Shown here piece by piece: positions 7,706 to 17,337 of a stretch of DNA of 64,000 nucleotides (positions are counted from its first letter, which is position 1; every line of letters begins with the position of its first letter). Source of the stretch: CAVTUU01 sp045804965 (GTDB lineage Bacteria; Chloroflexota; Chloroflexia; Thermomicrobiales; UBA6265); assembly GCA_045804965.1 (NCBI GenBank), contig JBJMMD010000016.1, positions 297,722-361,721 of the forward strand, read 5' to 3'. Both the position numbers and the translations under genes were made by a program. The notes beneath the pieces are model-generated. The model saw only the letters and a program-made list of their open reading frames with translations, did not search any database and was not told the origin of the DNA.

Positions 7706-8965
7706 TCATCGCATGACCTCCGCGTCCTGATGCAACCGCCGGTCCCGCTGCGCGGCGACCTTCTGTCCGAGTCCGAAGAGCCGGATAAAGCCCTCCGCGT
7801 CCGCCTGCCGGTAGACGTCATCGGCTCCGAACGTCGCCAGGTCCTCTTCGTAGAGGCCGAATGGCGATTTTCGCCCGACCGCGACGCACGTGCCTTTGTA
7901 GAGTTTCAGCCGAACATCACCGCTAACTGGTTCTTGCGTCTTCTCCACGAAGGCATCAAGCGCGGCTTTGATCGGCGTGAACCAGAGGCCATTGTAAACC
8001 AGATCGGCATAGTTAATTGCAAGCTGATCTTTTTGTCGCATGGTGAGCTTGTCGAGCGTCAAGTGCTCAAGCTCGCGATGGGCGGTCGCCAAGATCGTCC
8101 CACCCGGCGTTTCGTAGATGCCCCGGCTCTTCATGCCGACAAGTCTGTTCTCGAGCAGATCGACCCGGCCGACACCGTGCTTGCCGCCGAGCTCGTTCAG
8201 CAGCGCGAGCAGTTCCAGCGGTTGCAGCGGCTGCCCATTAACCGCCACCGGCCAACCTTGGTCGAACGCCACGGTGACGTATTCGGCCTCATCCGGCGCG
8301 GCTTCGGGCGCCACGGTCAGTTCGTAGGCATCGCCCGGCGGCTCGTTCCACGGGTCCTCGATTGCGCCCCCTTCATGTGAGAGGTGCCAGAGATTGCCGT
8401 CGATTGAATAGATCTTTGCCTTCGTCGCCGAAACCGGCACGCCGTGCGCTTCCGCATAGGCGATCGCGTCTTCTCGCGATTTGATTTCCCAGTGCCGCCA
8501 AGGGGCGATGACCTTCAGCTGCGGGGCGAGCGCCTGATACGTCAGCTCGAAGCGAACCTGATCGTTCCCCTTGCCGGTGCAGCCGTGAGCGACGGCGTCC
8601 GCGCCTTCGAGCATGGCGATCTCGACCTGATGCTTCGCAATCAGCGGCCGCGCCATCGAGGTCCCGAGCAGGTACTTGCGCTCGTAGATCGCGCCCGCCC
8701 GCAGCGTCGGGAAGGCGTATTCCTTGAGGAACTCCTCGCGCGCGTCGACAACGTAGGCCTTCGATGCGCCACTCGCGAGCGCCTTCGCCTCGATGCTAGA
8801 GAGATCGTCCGGCTGGCCAACGTTGACCGCGGTCGCGATCACTTCGCAGTCGAAGTGTTCTTTCAACCAGGGAATGATGCAGGACGTATCGAGCCCGCCG
8901 GAATAGGCGAGAACGACTTTACCGAGTGTTTGTTTATCAGTGGAAAAAGCGACCGGCGCGCTCAC
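7706..8965 (-). CDS. argG: Argininosuccinate synthase
   Basis: 419-residue ligase joining citrulline and aspartate with ATP to give argininosuccinate. It opens with the PP-loop VVLAYSGGLDTSCIIPWL, then has LGTSMARPLIAKHQVEIA and AHGCTGKGNDQVRFELTY, all diagnostic for ArgG, and has the usual length. It is the first gene of the arginine cluster, about 500 bases upstream of argF with the Arg T-box in between. Its own leader of about 185 bases has no T-box. No argH is present in the window. Confidence 0.97.
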   Translation of the reverse strand: MSAPVAFSTDKQTLGKVVLAYSGGLDTSCIIPWLKEHFDCEVIATAVNVGQPDDLSSIEAKALASGASKAYVVDAREEFLKEYAFPTLRAGAIYERKYLLGTSMARPLIAKHQVEIAMLEGADAVAHGCTGKGNDQVRFELTYQALAPQLKVIAPWRHWEIKSREDAIAYAEAHGVPVSATKAKIYSIDGNLWHLSHEGGAIEDPWNEPPGDAYELTVAPEAAPDEAEYVTVAFDQGWPVAVNGQPLQPLELLALLNELGGKHGVGRVDLLENRLVGMKSRGIYETPGGTILATAHRELEHLTLDKLTMRQKDQLAINYADLVYNGLWFTPIKAALDAFVEKTQEPVSGDVRLKLYKGTCVAVGRKSPFGLYEEDLATFGADDVYRQADAEGFIRLFGLGQKVAAQRDRRLHQDAEVMR

Positions 8966-9131
8966 GTGGACCTCCCGAGGTGCGGTTCAACCAAACACGA
9001 AACGAGGCGCCCGCAGAGCGGGCGGATCCGATCATGCCGAACGGGGTTCGCCCGTCCGGCTGGTACGTGTACGGCTGATTCGCTTCGGAAGCGGCGCCAT
9101 GGATCAGTCCAAGAAATGCACAACAAAACAC

Positions 9132-9145
9132 GTGACCGACGTCAC
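9132..9145. promoter_or_regulatory. Palindromic operator-like site in the argG leader
   Basis: GTGACCGACGTCAC has 5-bp arms and also resembles the TGTGA-N6-TCACA layout of Crp/Fnr-type sites on the minus strand. It falls a few bases downstream of the predicted argG transcription start, where a repressor could block initiation. The regulator is unknown. Confidence 0.4.
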
Positions 9146-9156
9146 AATCTGCTGAG

Positions 9157-9186
9157 AGGGTAGAGGTTCTTGCCGAGGATTGTCAA
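9157..9186 (-). promoter_or_regulatory. Probable argG promoter
   Basis: On the minus strand a perfect -35 TTGACA (9186-9181) is separated by 18 bases from TACCCT (9162-9157). It points to a start near 9150, giving argG a leader of about 185 bases. The -10 is only a moderate match. Confidence 0.5.
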
Positions 9187-9451
9187 GAGGAAGCGTCGAA
9201 TGCGGACCGCTGCCGAACCAGATGTCCGCCAGTGATACGACGAAGTCCTTCCCAGACTAGGGGAGCGCGCTTGGGGTTCAGTGTCGAAGAGACTTCGTCG
9301 TGTTAGCCTGGACTTCTAGTCCGGGATGCCACTGCCAACATCGCGCGCAAAATGAGTCACGACCTCCCACAAGAGGCCAGAATTCCCAACTCCAACAGCG
9401 CTGCTCTCGTATCTAAGTAATTCCTGTGGCAAACTACCGCGCGATTTCGCA
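9187..9451. other. Intergenic stretch with inverted repeat
   Basis: No credible gene. An 11-bp perfect inverted repeat ACGACGAAGTC (9237-9247) / GACTTCGTCGT (9291-9301) and a small palindrome GGACTTCTAGTCC (9310-9322) share motifs with the compound repeat at 4737-4865. Confidence 0.5.
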
Positions 9452-11264
9452 ATGCTTTGCGAGGGCCACACCCAAATGCTCCGGCTTGTTCGTTACCTTA
9501 AGCCCTATTGGATCCCGCTTCTCGCGATGTTGGTTCTGTTGTTTGGCCAGACAACGGCCAACCTCGCACTACCCGACTACATGGCAAAAATCGTGAACGA
9601 CGGGATTGCGAAACGGGACACGAGTGTGGTCTGGCACACCGGACTCAAGATGCTCCTCGTGACGCTGATCGGCGGATCATGCGCAATCGGTGTCGGGTTC
9701 ATGGCGTCCCGCGTTGCAACTGGGGCCATCCGCAACCTCCGAGATGATCTCTTCTCAACAGTTGAAAATTTTTCGTTGCTCGAGTCAGTTCTCGACGGCA
9801 TCGTTGATCACTCGCTGCACAAACGACATGCAACAGATCCAGATGGTGCTGGTGTTGCTTCTCCGTCTTGGGCTGTTGGCGCCGTTCATGGGCATAGGCG
9901 CGGTGTTCAAGGCGTATCAACTCGCGCCGTCAATGACGTGGATCATGGCGATCGCAATCGGTATTCTCTTCATCATCATCGTCACGCTCTTTACAATCAC
10001 GATCCCAAGGTTCACGCGACTGCAACTCCTTGTCGACAACTTGAGCCTCGTGACTCGCGAAACCCTCAGCGGCGTGCGAGTGATCCGCGCCTTCAATCGG
10101 GAGAATTACGAAGAAGCGAAGTTTGAGCGCGCAAATGAGGACCTGACTCACCTCAATCTCGTTGTCAATCGACTGACGGCGGTGATGCAACCGGTGATGT
10201 TACTGGTACTCAACTTCACCTCGATCACGGTGATATGGGTCAGCGCGCACAAGATTGAGGAAGGCACGCTCCAGATCGGCGATATGATCGCTTTCTTGCA
10301 ATACGCGACGCAGGCGATCTTCTCGTTTCTCATGATTTCGATGATTTTCATCATGGTTCCGCGCGCCGCGGTTTCCACGAAACGCGCTGGCGAAGTGCTT
10401 GATACGCTATCAAGCATCCGCGATCCCGACCGGCCGCAGACAGTTCCGAACCATGGCGGGATCGTCGAGTTTCGTGACGTCTCATTTGCCTATCCCGGCG
10501 CCGAAGAGCCTGTCCTGCACAACGTCTCCTTTGCTGCCCTGCCAGGCCAAACGACAGCGATCGTTGGTCCGACCGGAAGTGGTAAATCCACGCTGATCGG
10601 TCTCATCGAGCGCTTCTATGACGTAACAGAAGGGCAGGTTCTCGTTGACGGCGTCGATGTCCGTAAGATGCAGCAACAAGAACTGCGCGCAAGAATCGGC
10701 TATCTCTCTCAGCGAGCCGTGCTCTTCTCCGGCACGATCGAAAGCAACATCCGCTACGGAGGTGGGACCTCGCCTGTCGAGCAAATCGAACGTTCAGCAG
10801 AGATCTCGCAGGCCACCGAGTTTGTTGAAAAGCTCGAGCAGCGGTATGGACACGCGATTGCTCAGGGTGGCGCTAACGTGTCAGGTGGGCAAAAGCAACG
10901 CTTGGCGATCGCCCGTGCAGTCGCACGCCAGCCCGAGATCTACATCTTTGACGACAGCTTCTCCGCTCTCGACTTCCGGACCGACTCGATCCTGCGCGCG
11001 GAGCTCGCTAACGAGACAAAGCATCGTACAGTGCTGATCGTGGCACAGCGCATCAGCACAGTCATGCGTGCGGAAAAGATCATCGTTCTCGACGCCGGAA
11101 AGGTCGTCGGGGAAGGAACGCACGAGGGATTGCTGCGGACTAGTCCGATCTACCGCGAGATCGCCGCTTCTCAGCTCTCTGAAGCCGAACTTGCAGTTTC
11201 TGGGGTCAGCAAGAACGGCGGTTCGGCGATCGAGTCTGACGGTCATGGGGAGGGAATTACTTGA
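9452..11264 (+). pseudogene. Half-size ABC exporter (MsbA/MdlB type), frameshifted
   Basis: Two reading frames together make one exporter. The first covers the N-terminal membrane segments up to STVENFSLLES near 9795. The second resumes at FSTASLITRCTND and continues through the rest of the membrane domain and a nucleotide-binding domain with GPTGSGKSTLIG, VSGGQKQRLAIARA and YIFDDSFSALD, ending at 11264. The join needs a +1 shift, and the segment between FS and FSTAS looks about two residues short of family norm, which suggests a small deletion of about five bases rather than one miscalled base. It overlaps the next ABC gene by four bases (TTGA), so the two form a heterodimer pair. Confidence 0.8.
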
Positions 11265-13282
11265 GTTCCCAACGGCCTTCAGCGCAGTCGAATGGACCTG
11301 CCCGGCCGACGTTCTTCGGACGCGGTCCTGTCGCGATGATGGGAGGTCCGGCGGAAAAACCAATGAACTTCGGACGAACGATCCAGCGTCTCGTTTCCTA
11401 CCTGCGACCCTTCTGGTTCACGCTCATAGTGGTGCTGATTTTCGCAATCGCGAGCACGGTCTTTGCCATTCTCAGCCCTCGCATACTCGGCAATATCACC
11501 AACACGATTGTCAGCGGCTATACCCAGGAATGAGTCTACGACCAGGTCAAGGCAAGACTACCCCCCGGCACTCAGATCCCTCCAGGAACGACCGGCGCCG
11601 ATTTCCTGGCCAATCTGCCGCCAGAAGTTCTCAAGCAGATTCCAGAATCGGAGCAAGCTGATATCGCGACGATGGATCTTTCGCACCGTCCCGGTATCGA
11701 TTTCGCAGCCATCCGCATGTCGATCGAGCTCCTGATCGGTCTCTTCTTGCTCAGCGCGCTCTTCAACTACGTTCAAGCGTGGCTGATGACAGGCGTCTCG
11801 CAACGAGTGACATTCGATCTCCGTCGAGGAATCTCGGAGAAGATCGACCGCTTGCCCCTGCGCTACTTCGACACCCGAACTCATGGCGAAGTACTGAGCC
11901 GGGTCACCAATGATGTTGAGACCATCAACCAAACGCTGAATCAGTCGCTCGCGCAGATTGTGACGTCGGTGACTACGATAATCGGCGTTCTCATTCTGAT
12001 GATCTCGATCAGCTGGCAACTGACGATTGTCGCGTTGCTCGTGCTATCGCTCAGTTTCTTCTTTATGCGCCTGATCATTGGACGGTCACAGGGCTACTTT
12101 GTTCAGCAACAGGTTTCTCTCGGCCAGATTCATGGCCATGTCGAGGAGATATTCTCCGGTCACACGATCATAAAAGCGTTCGGCGGCGAGAAGCAGTCCA
12201 TCGACACATTCCGAGGTCTCAACGCGAGCCTCTACGACTTCGTCAACAACCTCGGCTATGTCGCGGTAGCGGTCTTCGGCGGTTGGCCCGCCATCCAAGG
12301 CAAGGTGCGCATTGGCGATATTCAGGCATTCATCCAGTACATGAACCAGTTCACTCAGTCGATCACGCAAACCGCTAACGTGGCGAACGTGATGCAGTCG
12401 ACTGCGGCGGCAGCGGAGCGCGTCTTCGAATTCCTCGACGAACCAGAAGAACGCGCGGATCCGGTAGCACCGGTGCGGCTGACCGACGTCCAGGGCGAGG
12501 TCGCGTTTGACCACGTCGTCTTCGGTTACGACCTCGAGCGGACGATCATCAAAGATTTCTCCGCCCATGTCCAACCCGGACAGCGAGTTGCAATCGTCGG
12601 TCCGACCGGCGCGGGCAAGACCACAATGGTGAACCTGCTGATGCGCTTCTATGATCCCGATCAGGGGGAAATCCGGATCGATAGGACGTCGACAAAGGAG
12701 ATGACGCGCGCCGACGTGCGCCGGCTCTTCGGCATGGTGCTCCAGGACACCTGGCTCTTCACCGGAACGATCGAAGACAACATCGCTTATGGAAGTGACA
12801 CCGCGACGCCAGAAGCGGTCCGTGCAGCCGCCGAAGCGGCGCACGCCGACCACTTCATCCGCGCGCTCCCAGGCGGCTACCAGATGGAGCTGAATGAGGA
12901 GGCGGACAACGTCTCGGCGGGTGAAAAGCAGTTACTGACGATTGCCCGCGCCATGCTCGGCAACGCACCGATGTTGATCCTCGACGAGGCGACGAGCTCG
13001 GTCGACACGCGAACGGAAGCGGTGATCCAGCAGGCGATGGACCGCCTAATGATGGGCAGGACAAGTTTTGTGATCGCGCACCGCCTATCGACAATCCGGA
13101 ACGCCGATCTCATCCTGGTGATGTGTGACGGCAACATCGTCGAGCAAAGCACGCACGACAATCTGCTCGCCCAAGGCGGTTTCTACGCTGCGATCTACAA
13201 CAGCCAATTCACCCCGCCTCTAATTTCAAATGAGGAACAAGCGACTGTTCCCGCCGAAGCCGCAGCCCAAGCGAGCGATTGA
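11261..13282 (+). pseudogene. Partner half-size ABC exporter with in-frame stop
   Basis: The TTG start at 11261 overlaps the previous gene. The frame reads an N-terminal membrane segment, then TGA at 11531-11533 after SGYTQE, then continues in the same frame as VYDQVKARLPPG through the membrane domain and nucleotide-binding domain (GPTGAGKTTMVNL, VSAGEKQLLTIARAM, LILDEATSSVD) to 13282. The downstream part alone (from 11672) lacks the first helices. NASLYD runs directly into FVNNLGYV, where relatives have about 15-18 more residues, so a further in-frame deletion is likely. I read the pair as decaying, unless the assembly is wrong. Confidence 0.75.
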
Positions 13283-13537
13283 GGTTGGGACCCGACCCCT
13301 GTTCGTTGTAGGCGTGAACGGCGTCCGCCCTGGGTCGAAAGCAAACCCGGTACACACGTTGGAACGGCCCTTGTCAGTACGAGGGCGGATGTCCTCCAGC
13401 GTAACGAACCATGCAATTCGCGAATGCGCTTGGTTCCCGGGCGTTCGGGCGATCCAATCCGACATTGCCTGAGGATGCGACAGGTCCGCAATCCGGAATT
13501 GACGGTGCGGTAGGCGTTATCACTTTCTGAAGAGAAG
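13283..13537. other. Intergenic stretch upstream of the sugar ABC operon
   Basis: No gene or RNA recognised. The only clear elements follow it: a sigma-54-like promoter and a long palindrome. Confidence 0.4.
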
Positions 13538-13554
13538 TTGGCACGCCTTTTGCA
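13538..13554 (+). promoter_or_regulatory. Sigma-54-like -24/-12 promoter
   Basis: TTGGCACGCCTTTTGCA matches the RpoN consensus TTGGCACG-N4-TTGCW at every fixed position, with GG and GC separated by exactly ten bases. It lies about 180 bases upstream of the substrate-binding protein gene. No rpoN or enhancer-binding activator is in the window, so the factor using it is unproven. Confidence 0.6.
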
Positions 13555-13560
13555 AACTGT

Positions 13561-13591
13561 CGATCCAGTCCGAATCGATCGGACTGGATCG
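13561..13591. promoter_or_regulatory. 31-bp palindrome (operator candidate)
   Basis: Perfect 13-bp arms CGATCCAGTCCGA / TCGGACTGGATCG surround a 5-base centre. It begins at the transcription start predicted from the -24/-12 element, so it is well placed as an operator or as a hairpin at the 5' end of the transcript. No T run follows, which argues against a terminator. Confidence 0.6.
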
Positions 13592-13719
13592 CGCTTCGCG
13601 CATGCGTTGGGGCCAATCCCTATGTCGGCATCTGTAACCGGCGTGCGTTAGACCGCTCGGGGCGGCCCGGGGCCGAGTGTTGCGTTGCGTTCTTTGACGT
13701 CCCAAGAAAGGATCCAGCG

Positions 13720-15144
13720 ATGACCAAGTCATTCAACGCCGAATCGACGTCGCTTGGCGCCAGGATTTCCCGGCGCGAACTGCTGCGGGGCGCCGGGACT
13801 GCGGGCGCAATCGCTCTCGCCGGGCGAGGAACGAGCAGGGCGTTCGCCCAAAACGCAACGCCGTCGCCGAGTGCTCCACCCCTCCCTTCATTCAGTGGCA
13901 ATGCCAAGATCACCTCCTGGGGATTCGGCGTCGAGGAAACGAATCCCATGGCCTTTTCCCGGGTCGATGCCTTCAAAAAGCAATATCCAAACATCGAAAT
14001 CGAAATCGTTCCCCAGTTCGATTCGCAGAAACTGCTCACCGGCGCCGCATCCGGCAATGTCCCGGATGTGCTCTGGCTGGACCGGTTTTCAGTGGCCAGT
14101 TGGGCGGCGCGAGGAGTGCTTACATCGATCGACGATTTGAACGCGAACGGCGCGATCGACTTCAGCCAGTTTTATGACGCCGCAGTCACTGAAGCCAAAT
14201 ACAACGGCAAACTGTATGCCGTGCCCCAGTTCATGGACGTCCGCGCGCTCTACGTGAACAACGATGCGCTCAGCGCAGCTGGAATCGATCCGGAATCACT
14301 CGATACCAGCAATTGGGATCAGCTCAGCCAGTTCGGCGGCAAGCTCGTGAAGAAGAACGGCGACAAGGTTGATGTCTGGGGATTCGACCACAAGATGGAA
14401 GCCCGCAACATCTGGATGTGGGGCTTCGGCGACGGCGGCAAGTTCATTAGCGATGACGGCAAAACGTTGTCGTACAACGATCCGAAAGTAGTTGAAGTCC
14501 TCGACTGGGGCGCGAAGGCATATGACGCGCAGGGCGGAATGAAACTGCTTGAGGCGGTGGCGACGACCTGGCAAGGCGACGAGCAATTCGCTCGTGGACA
14601 GGTCGCGATGACGATCTACGAAAGTTGGATGCTCGGGATCGTTGCGCGAGTCGCTCCCGATCTGAATTTTTCGGTCGTACCAGTGAAGGTCAAAGGCGGA
14701 AAGGACGACGTCAGTTTCACTGGTGGACCGGCCTGGGCAATTCCAGCGAAGGCCAAGAACCCGGACGCCGCCTGGGTCTTCATCCAGTTCATGAACCATC
14801 CAAACACCTGGATGATCGGCGCAAATGCCGTCAAGGAAGCGCGGAAGCAAGCCAATCAGCCATATATCCCATCGCTCACCGGCAACAAGCAGGCCGATCA
14901 AATGCAGATCGATCAGGTCTACGAGTCGATCGATCCGAAGTTTGACAAGGCGGTGAAGCTCTTCCCGCAGTTGCTGAACTACAGCTACAACCGCCCGATA
15001 TCGGTGTCACCGGTCGGTCAAGAACTCGACGACATCCTCGACGCCAGTGTGAAATCGGCGCTGCGTGGAGAGAAGTCGGCCAAAGACGCGATGGACGACG
15101 CCAACAACAAAGGACAGCAAGCGATCAACGATTTTCAGCCGTAG
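13720..15144 (+). CDS. Carbohydrate ABC transporter substrate-binding protein (Tat-exported)
   Basis: 474-residue family 1 extracellular solute-binding protein that would capture a sugar and deliver it to the two permeases downstream. The N-terminus SRRELLRGAGTAGAIALAG is a twin-arginine signal, with cleavage likely after AFA. Typical binding-protein segments are visible: VPDVLWLDRFSVASWAARG, YAVPQFMDVRALYVNND and GPAWAIPAKAKNPDAAWVFIQFM. AAAGGA precedes the ATG. The substrate cannot be read from sequence. No ATP-binding subunit is in this operon, so a shared MsmX-like ATPase elsewhere is probable. Confidence 0.9.
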   Translation: MTKSFNAESTSLGARISRRELLRGAGTAGAIALAGRGTSRAFAQNATPSPSAPPLPSFSGNAKITSWGFGVEETNPMAFSRVDAFKKQYPNIEIEIVPQFDSQKLLTGAASGNVPDVLWLDRFSVASWAARGVLTSIDDLNANGAIDFSQFYDAAVTEAKYNGKLYAVPQFMDVRALYVNNDALSAAGIDPESLDTSNWDQLSQFGGKLVKKNGDKVDVWGFDHKMEARNIWMWGFGDGGKFISDDGKTLSYNDPKVVEVLDWGAKAYDAQGGMKLLEAVATTWQGDEQFARGQVAMTIYESWMLGIVARVAPDLNFSVVPVKVKGGKDDVSFTGGPAWAIPAKAKNPDAAWVFIQFMNHPNTWMIGANAVKEARKQANQPYIPSLTGNKQADQMQIDQVYESIDPKFDKAVKLFPQLLNYSYNRPISVSPVGQELDDILDASVKSALRGEKSAKDAMDDANNKGQQAINDFQP

Positions 15145-15154
15145 CTGTAGCGGC

Positions 15155-15190
15155 GCGCGGGCCGGCACTGCGCCGGCCCGCGCAATTTTG
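15155..15190 (+). terminator. Intercistronic GC-rich hairpin after the binding-protein gene
   Basis: GCGCGGGCCGGC (15155-15166) pairs perfectly with GCCGGCCCGCGC (15172-15183) around ACTGC, followed by AATTTT. Between a binding-protein gene and its permeases, such a hairpin usually allows partial termination or protects the upstream message, giving excess binding protein. Confidence 0.7.
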
Positions 15191-15216
15191 GCGCCGCGTC
15201 GATGAAAGGTTTAGCG

Positions 15217-16152
15217 ATGGCGCAGGCAACCCTTTCAGCAGGTTCCACGCAGACCATTCGGCGCCGTCGATTTTCGGAAGAAACGGTCGCGGGCTGGCTC
15301 TGCATTAGTCCATGGATCATCGGCTTCTTCATCTTTACGGCCGGTCCGATCGCCGCCTCGGTCTATTTCAGTTTTACCGATTACGACGTGCTGACGCCGG
15401 CGCGATGGGTTGGGTTCGAAAACTACCGCCGGCTGTTCACGAACGACGACCTCTTCCCGAAGTCGTTATGGAACTCATTTGTCTATACGATGCTGTATGT
15501 GCCGCTGCACGTGGTAACGGCGCTCGGGATCGCGTTGCTGCTGAACGAGGCCAGAAAATTTACCGGCGTGTTCCGCACGCTTTTTTATCTCCCGTCGATC
15601 ACGCCCCTTGTTGCCACGGCCTACCTCTGGATTTCGATCATGAACCCCAACGACGGTTTGGTGAACCGCACGTTGCGGGCGCTGAATTTGCCCGCCCCGG
15701 CCTGGACCGTCGATCCCTTCTGGACCAAACCGACCATCGTGATCTCCCAACTCTGGCTCCTTGGCGGCGCCATGATCATCCTCCTTGCCGGTCTGAAGGA
15801 TGTCCCCGAGGATTTGTACGACGCGGCACGGCTCGACGGCGCGAATGCCTGGAATCGGCTGCTCAACGTGACGCTGCCAATGTTGTCGAGCGTGCTCTTT
15901 TTTGTCGCCACGGTCGCCCTGATCAACGCCCTCCAAGTCTTCACTCAAGGTTATGTCATGTACGATCGTGACGGCGGGCCGAGCAATTCCGCGCTCTTCG
16001 TCATGATGTACCTCTTCAAGCAGGCATTCGAGTATTTCCGCATGGGCTACGCCTCGGCTATTGCCTGGCTCTTGTTCCTCTGCATCGTGATTGTGACCGT
16101 CATTCAATTCCGGCTTTCACGGCGCTGGGTCTACTATGAGTCCGGAACATAA
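15217..16152 (+). CDS. Carbohydrate ABC transporter permease (MalF/UgpA type)
   Basis: 311-residue inner-membrane permease of the CUT1 class with about six membrane helices (for example WLCISPWIIGFFIFTAGPIA). The EAA loop that contacts the ATPase reads LYDAARLDGANAWNRLLNVTLPM. ATG 15217 is preferred because AAAGG lies nine bases upstream; an ATG at 15202 adds five residues without a ribosome site. It pairs with the next permease, 12 bases downstream. Confidence 0.93.
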   Translation: MAQATLSAGSTQTIRRRRFSEETVAGWLCISPWIIGFFIFTAGPIAASVYFSFTDYDVLTPARWVGFENYRRLFTNDDLFPKSLWNSFVYTMLYVPLHVVTALGIALLLNEARKFTGVFRTLFYLPSITPLVATAYLWISIMNPNDGLVNRTLRALNLPAPAWTVDPFWTKPTIVISQLWLLGGAMIILLAGLKDVPEDLYDAARLDGANAWNRLLNVTLPMLSSVLFFVATVALINALQVFTQGYVMYDRDGGPSNSALFVMMYLFKQAFEYFRMGYASAIAWLLFLCIVIVTVIQFRLSRRWVYYESGT

Positions 16153-16163
16153 GGGGGGAGATC

Positions 16164-17045
16164 ATGGCGTTGACCGCGCGCTCAATTGCGCTTTCCCGCC
16201 CGCTCACACGTCCACAACAGAAGAAACATCGACTCGACGTCGGCCGGATCGCCGTTTACCTTGCCTTGATCGGGCTTTCGATCCTTTTCTGCATTCCCTT
16301 CCTCTGGCTCGTCGCGACATCGCTCAAACCGCCGGACGAAGTCTTTTCCAACGGTTGGATCGGCTCTGATATCCACACCAAAAACTACACTGATGTTTTC
16401 CGCTACGCCCCGGTCTGGACGTGGCTCCGGAACAGCCTGTTTGTCGCCGCGCTGTCGGTGATCACGGTCGTGTTTTCGAGCGCCCTCATAGCCTACGGCT
16501 TCGCCCGGTTGCGCTTCCGCGGGCGCAATCAGCTCTTTGCCTTCGTGATTGCCACGTACATGGTGCCGTCGGCCGCGACGATGGTGCCGACGTTCCTGAT
16601 TTGGAACCACTTTCACCTCGTCGGCACCTTTTATCCGTTGTGGGCCACCAACATCTTTGGCTCCGCCTTCTACATCTTTCTCCTTCGCCAGTTCCTGATG
16701 GGTATCCCGCAGGACCTCGTCGACGCAGCCCGGGTCGACGGCGCCAGCTATCTGCGCATCTTTTGGTCGATCACCTTGCCGTTGATTCGGCCCGCGCTGA
16801 TCGCGGTGGCGATCTTCGAGTTCCAAGCCAAATGGAACGACTTCATGACCCCGCTGATTTATTTGAACAAGCCATCGATGTACACCATGTCACTCGGTCT
16901 CGGCCTCTTCAAATCTGATTATGAAACCCAATGGGCGCTCTGGATGGCCGCTTCTGTCATCTTCACACTGCCGATGGTCGCCCTCTTCTTTGTTGCCCAG
17001 CGATTCTTCATTCAAGGCGTCTCGAGAACCGGCCTGAAAGGATAA
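16164..17045 (+). CDS. Carbohydrate ABC transporter permease (MalG/UgpE type)
   Basis: 293-residue second CUT1 permease. It has the N-terminal helix VYLALIGLSILFCIPFLWLV, the family segment LKPPDEVFSN, and an EAA loop LVDAARVDGASYLRIFWSITLPL. GGGGGGAG precedes the ATG. With the preceding permease and the binding protein it makes a complete membrane importer except for the ATPase. Confidence 0.93.
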   Translation: MALTARSIALSRPLTRPQQKKHRLDVGRIAVYLALIGLSILFCIPFLWLVATSLKPPDEVFSNGWIGSDIHTKNYTDVFRYAPVWTWLRNSLFVAALSVITVVFSSALIAYGFARLRFRGRNQLFAFVIATYMVPSAATMVPTFLIWNHFHLVGTFYPLWATNIFGSAFYIFLLRQFLMGIPQDLVDAARVDGASYLRIFWSITLPLIRPALIAVAIFEFQAKWNDFMTPLIYLNKPSMYTMSLGLGLFKSDYETQWALWMAASVIFTLPMVALFFVAQRFFIQGVSRTGLKG

Positions 17046-17337
17046 ACCCGCTCGCCGGCGGTCTCCGCCGCTGGTCGCCGCGCCGGTGTCAGGCCATGCC
17101 GAGTGGCGTATAGTTGCACCATGGCGACTTCCTTGGCGGCGTCGATCGGCGCTGCACGCCGCATCGATTGTGACTGGCGGCGTGCGGCCGCGAATGCGGC
17201 GGTCTGCTCCCACGTCTGGCATCCGTGAGTCCGCTCGGCGATCTTGACAACGGCATCGTCCGGCCGGTGCAACCGCCTATCTCGTCGGTCCGCCGCCGGG
17301 CAAGGGCAGAAGCTTTCGGTCGCGTTCAACAGGCATC
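17046..17337. other. Intergenic stretch before the histidine kinase gene
   Basis: No gene that I can support. A 35-codon ORF from ATG 17121 ends at 17228 but has no ribosome site or recognisable content. No clear promoter seen. Confidence 0.3.

Noticed and set aside
8937..9131. Minus-strand 64-residue ORF over the argG leader
   Set aside because: It overlaps the argG start in another frame and has no ribosome site that I can see. A leader peptide is possible but no run of Arg codons supports it.
11525..11540. TGA within the second ABC gene as selenocysteine or recoded codon
   Set aside because: No SECIS-like hairpin was apparent directly after it, ABC exporters are not known to need selenocysteine there, and the gene has another lesion. 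Decay or assembly error is simpler.
17121..17228. 35-codon ORF before the histidine kinase
   Set aside because: No ribosome site, low-complexity Ala/Arg content and no recognisable similarity.
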